Made by a program: the position numbers and the translations under genes. DNA of 52,476 nucleotides from assembly GCA_002917075.1 (NCBI GenBank), contig NTMA01000152.1, forward strand, positions 1-52,476, in the 5' to 3' direction. The notes below the pieces were generated by a model. That model saw only the letters and a list, made by a program, of their open reading frames with translations, was not told where the DNA came from and did no database searches. This document shows, piece by piece, positions 43,912 to 52,476 of this stretch. Source of the DNA: Hawksworthiomyces lignivorus (lineage: Eukaryota > Ascomycota > Sordariomycetes > Ophiostomatales > Ophiostomataceae). The first letter of the stretch is position 1. Each line of letters opens with the position of its first letter.

Positions 43912-44454
43912 GGCTTCGTAGAACGGCTCTCCGAAGATTAAATGTACTCACTGCTTTCCAAATAGCCATGTAGAAATATCGACACAAATGATTCTGAGGG
44001 GTCGCCATGCAGCTTGGATGAAAATAGGCTCGTAGCGCTTCTGCGGGTGGTTGAGCCTCGCCAATAGGAATCCCAATGAAACCTCAACCTGCCACTTGCA
44101 AAGAGCGCTGAGGATTGGTCTTTATGTGTAAGCCCGCATCCAATTTTTTTTTACCAGACAGTTTTTTCAAGTGAAAGTCATCACGAAGTTTAATATGTAT
44201 TCTATAGAGTTCGCCATTCGACCATATCATCCAAAGAATGGCCATGACGAGGATTGTCCATGACAAGGCAGCTTGCTATCGTCTTGTTGACACTGATGCA
44301 GCTCGAGACAGTAGTAACATCTGCAGCTGCACAGTCGCAAGAGCGCAAAACTACGTCTAACTCTTCTTTAGAATTATATCTCTCTATGTAAATAGGATAG
44401 AAGCCCAAATAGGGCCGCCACTACAAAGCTCTCATCCATTAAAGCCATCAACCA
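43912..44454. promoter_or_regulatory. Spacer upstream of the NLR gene
   Basis: A 543-bp spacer between the membrane-protein gene stop and the NLR start, both on the minus strand. It is AT-rich. Short frames here have no protein-like features. It presumably holds the NLR promoter. Confidence 0.5.
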
Positions 44455-45483
44455 TCAAGGCTCATGCCTGGCCTGCGACGCTTGGTATTTCCGCAGGGTT
44501 TCGTTTAGTACCTCCAGCTGAGCTCTGAGGTCCGCAATCTTCTCGGTATCATAGCTCTCTGATGACTTGAAAACCTGGGGATAAACGTAAAGAAATGTGC
44601 CCGTCAACGCCGCAACAAGATAGAAGATCAATATTCCAAGAGACCCGCCTTTTCCGAAGCCTGGAACTAGGTCGTCAGTATATGCGCATACGAAATAGAT
44701 GCCTAACCCAACGATAAAAGCATTTAGCGACAAGCCGAGCAGGCCAGGAGGAGATGCAACCATAATAGCAGCCAGCGCCGAAGCCTCGCGTTTCAAAGCC
44801 AGCCCAGCGGCGCCGCCCTCTAGTTGCGGGACTGCCTCCGCCTGCGGCGGCGATCCACTATTAGGCATAGGCTGTCTCTGCATAAAGGCTGGGTGGCGAG
44901 TCATTGCATAGGCCTTGTCCAGAAGCTCCTTCAGAGTCAGCGGCCGCGAAAGCCAGTCGGCCATACCCGCTGGCCCCAAGAGACCATTGACCTCTTGCTG
45001 GACAACGAAGCAAACATAGACGGACAGAACCCCAAAGACGAGGCTGATCACCATGAATGCAGAGGCGGTCCAGTGGGCCTGGTCCATCCCCTCGAGGGAC
45101 AGGGCCGTGATGGCAATTTGGGCAACGATGGCCGCCTGTGCCTAAGCATTAGCGCCGCGTCCAGCGAGACAGGAAAACGTGGAATCTCTCCGGGATCTCA
45201 CAGCCACTGCGACCATGTTCAAGTTCGTACTGAGAGACTGCCGGTACTCAATCATGTTTGCCTCCGTCTTGTCCAGCAGCACTTTTTCTATCCGCTCCAT
45301 CGTCGGAGACGCATTTAACAGAAAAATGAGGAGAATGGTCACCACCCCATCTCTGCGAAGAACGCTGCGAATACGTGCAACCCTACTTGCAAGCCACTTA
45401 GTTGCTCCATTGACTGTCTTAAGTCCACTGATGAGGAGGGGTACTGTGGCGAGCACGAGCCCGACAGTCTCGATGGCGCTCAT
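44455..45483 (-). CDS. Uncharacterised fungal multi-pass membrane protein with C-terminal coiled coil
   Basis: Model: join 45483..45202 and 45141..44455, 322 aa, one 60-nt intron (donor GTGAGA, acceptor CTTAG) in phase 0. It begins MSAIETVGLVLATVPLLI, a hydrophobic opening like that of several fungal N-terminal domains of NLR and HeLo-like proteins. A second hydrophobic stretch lies at about 48-58 (VVTILLIFLL). AQAAIVAQIAITALSL precedes AHWTAS, then transmembrane segments follow at about 121-142, 217-247 and 261-282. Residues 293-313 (EKIADLRAQLEVLNETLRKY) look like a coiled coil. I recall similar unnamed fungal proteins with the AHWTA motif before a membrane segment but know no function. It is on the same strand as the NLR, 543 bp upstream of it. 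Confidence 0.72.
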
Positions 45484-46734
45484 TGCTAATTAGATATCCA
45501 ACAAAATCAACAAGGGTTGAGGCTAGGCCTCTTTGTGCGTGCGGGTCTGTCCTGCACAACAGATTATTGGAAAACTGATGTTGCAAACCGCTGGATTGGT
45601 ACCGATGTAGCCTTGCTCTCTGGGAACGACGTCGGACTTTGTTAACCATCACGAGGCTCTCTGGGACTTCCAATATGTATCAGTCTGACGGGGTGGGGTA
45701 ATACAGCATACTTATATTGCGCTGTCAGCTGCCCTCGAGTGCATCCACAACAGTCCTCCCGTCCTAGCAAAAGGCTCATTCTCTAAACGCAGACCATTCG
45801 CATGGCTTCAGTGCTTTACTCTGCGCCCTACTCGTACTGCGCCTTGACTCGTCGAGACGCAACAGAGAGAAGAATCACGAGGGCATAAAATATGAATGAT
45901 ACTGAAAAAGGTTAACTGGTGAAATTTGCACTCTCGTCTTCTATGCTACACACTAGGGTAAGCATCACGAATAGGCCTCTCTGTTCTCCGGCACTTGGCG
46001 CATCGGACGGAACCATCAGGTAGCTTTAAATAACGTCGGTGGCACACAAGCATTTGATTCTTGCGTTGTGTTCGTGGGTTAGAAGAAAAGAGCTGCATCC
46101 ACCCTTTCTTTCTCCTTGCAATGGACAAGATGCCTACAAACGCCCAATCCAAACAGCCCAGCTATCGGGTATTCGAACACTGAGTGTTCAAATAGCGATC
46201 TTTTTGTCGTATAGCGCATTGGTGAACCTCCGTGGTCAAAAGTTTCATTCTGGAGGACACAATTATGTCCCGCATCTCTGGTGAGTTCATTGCAAAGTAA
46301 TTTTGAAAGCTCCGAGGCCTCTGAGCTAGTAATTTTTAGCCGCTCTTTACCTGTCGCTGACGAGATTGCGTCTATTGTCTATTAACATCTACCTCCCTGC
46401 ATAGCCTTATGCAGGGCCAGATTGATTTAACTTGTTCTTTGGATTTTGCAACCAAAAAGAAGGTTGATTTCCGTAGGAGATACCAACAGCAAAGCAAATA
46501 TTATTGGACAGCATCATTTAGATCCGAATTACAGATAGAAAGCAACAAAAAAACCCTATTTGTGGCTGTCTAAGGAGCACAAAACTAAGGTGATTCAAAA
46601 TAGATATTTCGTTCGCATTCTTCGCAAAGATAGCAGACCTACTGGGCTTTCAACGCCTGCTAGGCTCTCGTCACCATGATCCAATTCCATATACCATAAC
46701 ACACGAAGGTGACAATCCTCCGCCACGGGTTCCC
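45484..46734. other. Spacer between the membrane-protein gene and the hydroxylase gene
   Basis: A 1.25-kb AT-rich region between two minus-strand genes. The only frame of slight interest is 46152..45946 on the minus strand (68 codons), whose end has a Cys/His-Cys-Cys arrangement (VCHRRYLKLPDGSVRCAKC). It lacks context and is not called as a gene. Confidence 0.45.
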
Positions 46735-47772
46735 TCAGGCGGACTTCCCGCTCGCGGATGGTATTCCTGTGAGAGGGTCCGCCGGCGCGCGGGGCAGGCC
46801 GCTCTGGTGCAGGGCGTGGGCCTTGCCGCCGCCGAAGAGGGTGTCCATGAGGCCGTAGACGCCGAGGTCGCCGGAGCCGTCGGCGTGGTGCTGGTCGTGG
46901 CCGGGATCGCCGTGGAGGAGCTTGAGCTGCTCGCCGACGGCGGACACGAAGGCGAAGAGCACGGTGGTGGCGAGGTCCATCTCGAGCAGCTTGGCGATGC
47001 CGACGACGGGCACGCCGTAGAGCAGCACAAAGTCGGCCGTGCCCATGTAGCTGATGGTCAGCACGTGGTGGCGCCGCGGCCGCCGCAGCTCGTGGTGCTT
47101 GGCGTGCACCCGCGCGTACACGCCCGGCGCGTGCCACAGCCGGTGCACCCCGTAAAACGCCACGTCGCGCAGCACCAGCCCCGCCGCCAGGTGGCCCGCT
47201 ACCTCCGCCCACCCCGGCAGCGCGTACGGCCGCCGCGCAAACGTGCGCCGCAGCACCGCGTCCCCGCCGCGCCACGCCACCACGGCCGTGTGCAGCAGGG
47301 TGGCCACCGCGTGGTTGCGCAGGCTGTCGGCCAGCATGCGGGGCGAGGTCTCGCTGGCGTACGGCGAGCGGGCCGCCTCGACGCAGAGGCCCACCAGCAG
47401 GTAGACTACCTGAACCGACACGCTCGCCAGCACCTCGACGACGCCCGGCGGGTAGCGGCCCATGAGGCCGTCGACCCAGCCAGACAGCACAGCAGTCGTG
47501 CTCAGGAGCATTGGTACGTTTGTAGAACAGACAAGTATTGGAGAAAAAGCACAGCGGCGAGAAGCGTTGCGAGAGGAAGAAGCACGTCTCGGTCGCAGCA
47601 CGCAAGAACTGGGCAAGCATATACATACATGTTTGCAAACCCTCTGCGGACGGCAGTCGACTGCCAGCCCAGAACTCATAGTCAAGCTTCTCCATGAACA
47701 GGCGGATGGCTTCACTTTGAGCCGATATGACGGATCGGCTTTTGTCTTGTCGCCAACGCTCGAGATGGTCAT
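46735..47772 (-). CDS. Fatty acid hydroxylase / sterol desaturase superfamily protein (N-terminus uncertain)
   Basis: The C-terminal about 260 residues are sound. Membrane-spanning sequence (VLASVSVQVVYLLVGLCV) precedes the di-iron histidine boxes: HRLWH (HxxxH), HAKHH (HxxHH) and, further on, HDQHH. These bind the two irons in ER enzymes that oxidise sterols or fatty acids; the substrate cannot be told. The N-terminus is unclear. The open frame runs back to an ATG at 47772 but reads as Cys/Arg-rich, unlike protein. In another frame an ATG at 47695 gives MEKLDYEFWAGSRLPSAEGL, which looks more real and would need an intron from a weak GTATAT donor (about 47629) to a CTGAG acceptor (about 47507). 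The protein is short for the superfamily. Confidence 0.65.
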   Translation of the reverse strand: MTISSVGDKTKADPSYRLKVKPSACSWRSLTMSSGLAVDCRPQRVCKHVCICLPSSCVLRPRRASSSRNASRRCAFSPILVCSTNVPMLLSTTAVLSGWVDGLMGRYPPGVVEVLASVSVQVVYLLVGLCVEAARSPYASETSPRMLADSLRNHAVATLLHTAVVAWRGGDAVLRRTFARRPYALPGWAEVAGHLAAGLVLRDVAFYGVHRLWHAPGVYARVHAKHHELRRPRRHHVLTISYMGTADFVLLYGVPVVGIAKLLEMDLATTVLFAFVSAVGEQLKLLHGDPGHDQHHADGSGDLGVYGLMDTLFGGGKAHALHQSGLPRAPADPLTGIPSASGKSA

Positions 47773-48671
47773 AAGACAAAGTTAGAAAACAACGAGCAAG
47801 AGCTCAACATAGCATTTGTAGCGAGGTGGTGTGTCTGTTGGCGTCTGCCGATATGCTCTTATAGGAAAGAAAAATCAAAAGAGGAAAATCCTCGACACCA
47901 CTAGAAAAGCTCGTGATACCGCACTTTCGTTTCTCCATGCTCGCATTCCTCTATTCTGAAAATATAGATTCCGATTAGGAAACCCGGTTACACACTAGTC
48001 GACGAACAATGACTGCGCCAGAGACAGCACAATCCTTAAAAGATCGGCACCCTGAACCAACTGCATCCACGCACAGCATACGACTCGCACCCAAGATATT
48101 GTTGGAGGCGGGCTGTGATGTTTTGTTGTTGGTGCCCTCTCCAATATCAGAACTTCGAAGCCATGATAGGAAGAAGATGCAAATGGGAAGAGGATGACAC
48201 GGCACGCAACAACCCAAAAAAAAAGACCAAGAAATAATGGAAATGTACTCTTCTGCCGCGATTGGGGGCCGGCCGGCGGATGGTGAATAGCCAAACCACT
48301 GCATGCAGCAGTGCGCTTCGCTCTGTGGCATCCTCTCGGGCGGCTAACTTTGATTGCGCAAAATCCTACGGATTGACAAAAAGCGGTTGAACTTGTGCTC
48401 CGACACACGGTATCATTTTCACCTGATGATAAGAGCGGCTCTGGCAATGCTGCAAAAATAAAGCACGAAGAATGTTTCCCGTTCAGACAGTTCTGCTTGG
48501 GAACTCTGATTTCTAAGCCAATCAAACGCAGGAAGATAAAAAATGTTAACAAATGTATACTGACTTTGGCACCGTGAATGCTCCCCATTGTAATCCCGAG
48601 CTTTTTTCCTATTTTGAACATTAAAGAGAAGAAAGATAATTCCCACACCCAACCACTCCAACAAAATCCTA
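47773..48671. other. Spacer between hydroxylase gene and TAF4 3' end
   Basis: A 0.9-kb region between two minus-strand genes. No convincing gene; it presumably holds the hydroxylase promoter and the TAF4 3' UTR. Confidence 0.5.
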
Positions 48672-50857
48672 TCATGTCGCCGGTTTCGGCGCTGACGGTA
48701 CCAGCGGCATACCATCCAGCTTGTTGTAGGCAGTCTGCAGGGCCACAATCTCGCGGCCGTCGGCCTCCAGGACGACCACCAGGTCGCGCAGCTGGATGTC
48801 TTTGCCCTTGACGCCGTCCTCGCGCCACGCACCCCACTTTGTCCGCCCCTCGGCCGTCAGCATCACCGGCTCGCCAGCTTTCCGCCCAGGTGTGCCGCCT
48901 GGCGTGCCCGGTCCTGCGCTGCCACCTCCGCCTCCACCGCCACCGAGCCCACCACCGCCGCCGAGACCCCGCTTCGGCGTGGATGGCCCGCTGCCACCGG
49001 ACAGCCACGAGTACTGCTTCTTACGGCCGCCCAAGAAGGCCATACTGGTACGGTTCGCGCTCAGCGTGTCGTTCTGCTCGGCCACCTTCGCCGCGGCGCT
49101 CTTCTTAAGCTCTTTCTTCGTCGGGGCTTTGTCCGGCTCGGGCGCCACAGAACCCGGTGTGCCGGGCGTGCCGGCGCGCGCTGTTGGGGTCCCTGGCGCC
49201 TGGTCCATCTTCTTGCCCTCCCGCTTCTGCCGCTTCAGCAGCCGCTGCTCTTCCATGGTCCGCTCGGTCTTGCCGACGGCACGCAAGCTCTCGACCAGCA
49301 TATTTGCAGACGAGATCTGCTTGGTGGCCTCGGCTGTTGCCGCGGCATCGTCTGCATCTAGAGGGCCTGTGTTAAGGTTAATATAAACTCGAGACTAGTG
49401 ATTATGAGAAACCGCGAGCATAGGCAAGATGGCTTACGCTTTAGGGGATTCGTGCCCAAACCGCCACCCGCACCCTCCTGGCCTTCCTTGGCCGAGTCTG
49501 CGCTGCCATCGCCAGGTAGCGGCAGGGCAGCATCCAGCCACTCGTCGGGAATGACGCCATGCGATGTGTGCTGCCGGGTGACAGCTACCTTGTTAGCGTC
49601 CTCTAGCAGCTCCCTGAGACGGTGCTTCGTAGCAAGTGACAGCAACGCCAGCTGGTCTGCCAGGAATGTGTCCTCTGGTAGGAAGGTGCCAGTCGTAGCT
49701 ACAAATGCAACGCCATCCGGTCCGGTCGCTGTTTTGACGGTCACTCTCGGCTTAGGAAATTCGGCATCCTGTCGCATCCGGACGGAGGTCGTTGGTGCAG
49801 TCTTGGGATCCAGAACGATGCCGATACCATACTCATGCGCAATCTTGTCTGCCCGAGCATGAAGCGCGCCAAATTCGAGGAAGCGGTTGTGTAGTGCGTT
49901 CCCTCGTGCTGTTGCCAGTTCTCTGGCAGACTCGGACCATTTCTGCTTCGCAATCTCCACCTCGGCTTTCCTCTGGTCTGCTTCGTCGATGGTCTCGGGG
50001 GGTTGGTTCGCGGAGAGCGCACCGTAGAAGGAGCTTCGCCGGCCGGGCGGGTTTGCAGGAAATCCTGTGCGGGCTTCGGGCCGGAACGAGCCAGCAAAAT
50101 AATCTGCCTGGAACTGTTCTTCTTGCCGGAGATCGATGCCTGTGCCGGCTAGCGAATCGTCCACGTCGTACTGGTATTCTTTTGCTGGCCGGTCGGCCGG
50201 CTTCGACGGCGGCCCCATAACGCCTGTCGGTGTTTGCACCGCAGGTGATGCAGCCATGGGCGTGAAGACGTTGGTTGCTGCTGTGCCTGCCGTCGGTGCA
50301 GGCGCAATCTGTGGCAAGGGGGGCGCAGACGGGGTCAGGGGTCCAGTCGGAGTGAGCGGCGCCGGTGACTGCACTGTCTTTGGTGAAAACACTTGCGGCA
50401 CGGGTGAGGAAGCGGGCAGGTGAAGCTTTGGAGTCGAGACGCCATTGCTGCTTCCGTTTGCGTAGGCCGTGTTGTTGAACGACCCTGGTAGAGTAGGTGT
50501 TGGCAGCGCAGAGGCCGCCGTGATAGGCGATGCCGACACGGAAGGCGAAGACGATGAGGATGGTAGGGGAAGAGCATGCGCAGCGGCGGAAGATATACTG
50601 TTTGGTGCTGGCGTGGGGGAGGCGAGGGGGTTCGGGGTGCCTGGTGTTGCTGGGCTGTTCACGCCGTTGAGAGGATTAGGTGAGTACAGAGGGCCGCCTG
50701 GTTGAGCCAAGCCCTGCTGCGATGGCGCTGGTGAGAGTCGTGGTTTCTTTGATGGAGGTTGTCCAGGAAAGCCGGTCGCATGTGACACGGGTGAAGGAGC
50801 CATCTGGGAGGATGGAGAGAAAGTCCTAGGAGGGACCTGCGGCTGCGGCTGCGCCAT
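48672..50857 (-). CDS. TAF4: Transcription initiation factor TFIID subunit 4 (TAF4)
   Basis: Model: join 50857..49438 and 49366..48672, 704 aa, one intron (donor GTAAGC, acceptor ACACAG). A second acceptor nine bases downstream (CTCTAG) keeps the frame and would drop three residues. Residues 1-210 are Pro/Ser/Ala-rich with SKKPRLSPAP, typical of the fungal TAF4 N-terminus. The conserved C-terminal domain follows: DVDDSLAGTGIDLRQEEQF, SFYGALSANQPP, a histone-fold-like part around ATKHRLRELLEDANKVA, then EEQRLLKRQKREGKK and the closing RDLVVVLEADG. TAF4 pairs with TAF12 and holds TFIID together. A Gly-rich run (GLGGGGGLGGGGGGGG) interrupts the C-terminal part. It is divergent from YSH1. Confidence 0.9.
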
Positions 50858-52007
50858 GGTAAAAAGTGATCGATGAAGCTAGGTCTATTGTCTTAATCAA
50901 GGAGCGAGTTTCGTGCACGAAGGAGAAATAGAAGTCAACGAGGGACTAAATATGGCGTATAAAAAAGGAGGCCAAAATGTAACGTCGATGGTGCAAATGG
51001 GTAAAGCTGTCGCCGAAAGGGAGGTCGAAGAGAAATGCTGAGATGCAAAGAACATCAAATGCCCATTAACGAAATATCTAAGCCGTCGCCTCAAGGCAGA
51101 CAGGCAGGCCCGCCGAGCCTCCCAGAGCTGTGCGTCTGTTGGAAAATCCCATACAGAACTTCCGAGAGGGCCCGGGGGGAGGAGATCGCGGAAGACAATG
51201 AGCCGAGCGCGTGCGCGCAGTCGTTTACGTCGCAACGGGAAAGGGGAAAAGAGCCGAAACGTGCCAGACGAGATAAGAAGCGTGGATCTCAGTCAAAATA
51301 TCAGAGATGGCGAGAATCTGGAAGCTGGCGTTGTGGTCGTGGATACGTGCGAGGGATGAAGGCGAGGAGAAGGACGAGGAGGAGAGGAGAGAGAGAGAGA
51401 AGCAAAAGGTGAGAGTTTTGACAATTTCCATCCGCGCAAGGGCAAACGGCCATGTCCCATTGAACTGGCAGGCGCGAGTGGCAGACCAGGACAAGCCTTG
51501 CCGCGTTTGGAGAATCACGTGAAGTGGCACGCATTAGTCAGTTTCGCTCTCGCGGAAGCGGAGAAAAATAGAGCCGCCTATAGGCTGGGCCTAGGCTGTA
51601 CCTAATTAGTATAGCGCCTTCTTAGCCGGATCGTCAGTCGCGTCGCTATGCGAGCTGCACCTCAAAGAAATTGCTGCATACATTACTGGAAAAAGAGGGC
51701 TGACCAGCACGAGTCTGTCTATGGTTGTAAAGTGGACGTTGGCGCTTCTTCAGCCTTTGTTTCTGTGTTAAATCGAAGAGAATTCGGTTACTCGAACTGT
51801 ACTTCCCCCCTCTGGATGCTGCCTCTGCATCGGTTCGTCGAGTGAGCCTTTGTGCTCGACAGCCTTTGACAGATCCTGCGTCTTCAGGGAGGCTGCCTCT
51901 TTTGCGACTGCAACAGCTCCAGGACATTCTTTGATTTGCTTTTTTTTTGTTTTTCTGTTTTCCTTTTTATCGGCCCTATCTTTATTTACTTATATCTTGC
52001 TGTTAAC
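50858..52007. promoter_or_regulatory. Divergent promoter region, TAF4 / YSH1
   Basis: A 1.15-kb spacer between two start codons. It has a purine-rich stretch at 51360-51410, a palindromic TCACGTGA at 51515-51522 (bHLH/Cbf1-type E-box), and a pyrimidine-rich leader before the YSH1 ATG. No gene seen. Confidence 0.5.
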
Positions 52008-52431
52008 ATGGCTTCCAAGCGGAAAGCCGCAGCTATGGCTGCTGCTCCGGAGGAACCGGTGGATCCCTCTGACGAGCTCATGTTTCTCTGTCTCGGTGGT
52101 GGAAACGAAGTAGGCCGGTCCTGTCACATCATCCAGTACAAGGGCAAAACGGTCATGGTAAGCTCCTAGGCAGGCTAGGTTCCCGATATTCACTTCTGCT
52201 GACTGACTCGCGCAGCTTGATGCTGGCCAGCATCCCGCCTATGACGGTCTCGCTTCGCTTCCCTTCTTCGACGACTTCGATCTCAGCACCGTCGACGTCC
52301 TCCTCATCAGCCAGTAAGCCTTTGGTCCCCTTCGTACAGTTTTCCTTTATTGGTTTTCGTCTGGTTTCGCATCTTCGTACACAAGCGCGTGGTGCTAGTC
52401 TTTTGCACCGTTTACGCCACAAGAACATGGT

Positions 52432-52466
<35 letters not shown>

Positions 52467-52476
52467 GTCGGTCGGA
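52008..52476 (+). CDS. YSH1: Endoribonuclease YSH1 (CPSF73), 5' end
   Basis: Partial. Exons 52008..52157 and 52216..52313 are in the window; the second ends in phase 2 at a GTAAGC donor and the intron seems to run past the right edge. The protein starts [10 protein letters not shown] and continues [17 protein letters not shown], then [14 protein letters not shown] and [11 protein letters not shown], the start of the metallo-beta-lactamase domain. The HxHxDH zinc motif would begin right after the last seen codon. Ysh1/CPSF73 is the nuclease that cleaves pre-mRNA before polyadenylation. The first residues are an Ala/Lys-rich lead typical of filamentous fungi. Confidence 0.92.
52434..52462. repeat. 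Poly(T) tract, 29 bases, in a YSH1 intron
   Basis: Twenty-nine uninterrupted T just before the window ends, within the presumed second intron of YSH1. Confidence 0.85.

Noticed and set aside
43912..44410. Short minus-strand frames between the membrane-protein gene and the NLR
   Set aside because: No motif, no splice partner and AT-rich composition; more likely promoter and 3' UTR.
1..52476. tRNA, 5S rRNA, CRISPR array, riboswitch or complete transposon
   Set aside because: I looked for tRNA box B-like words with a matching acceptor stem, for regularly spaced identical repeats, and for transposase or reverse-transcriptase motifs, and saw none by eye. tRNAscan-SE and a repeat-library search would settle it.

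Overview
The window is nuclear DNA of a filamentous ascomycete, most likely a Sordariomycete and possibly Hypocreales. The evidence is many short GT-AG introns (about 40-190 nt), GC-rich coding exons set in AT-richer spacers with long homopolymers, and recognisable fungal proteins. A 25-N gap shows it is part of a draft scaffold. All gene models were spliced by eye; phases and donor/acceptor pairs were checked for every multi-exon gene except where stated.

Layout. 1-18 kb holds housekeeping genes in alternating orientation: the 3' end of an Arp10-like actin-related gene (+), RNA polymerase III subunit RPC82 (-), complex III core protein QCR2 (+), ATP synthase epsilon ATP15 (+), a broken protein kinase-WD40 gene (-), NatC subunit NAA35/MAK10 (+) and a peroxisomal adenine nucleotide carrier ANT1/PMP47 (-). 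18-23 kb is a gene-poor, repeat-rich stretch. 23-38 kb holds an Abp2-type ARS-binding protein (+), the spindle-pole-body protein SFI1 (-), a 60-residue twin-Cx9C protein resembling NDUFAF8 (+), Mo25/HYM1 (+) and a Nit2-type amidase (-). 38.7-47.8 kb is accessory in character: a large NACHT-WD40 NLR with an N-terminal NWD-type domain (-), an uncharacterised membrane protein just upstream (-), and a fatty-acid-hydroxylase-superfamily enzyme (-). 48.6-52.5 kb returns to core genes: TFIID subunit TAF4 (-) and the 5' end of the mRNA 3'-end endonuclease YSH1/CPSF73 (+).

The genes do not form one pathway. The most unusual parts are the two WD40-based, signalling-like loci. One is a protein kinase fused to a double WD40 propeller. 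It now carries an in-frame TAG, at least three frameshifts and a deletion of most of the kinase C-lobe, yet keeps an 811-codon open WD40 frame. The other is an apparently intact NLR whose NACHT and WD40 halves are joined only if a 40-nt intron is removed, and which lies next to a same-strand gene for a multi-pass membrane protein. Three nuclear genes for respiratory complexes (QCR2, ATP15, the NDUFAF8-like gene) also lie within 29 kb.
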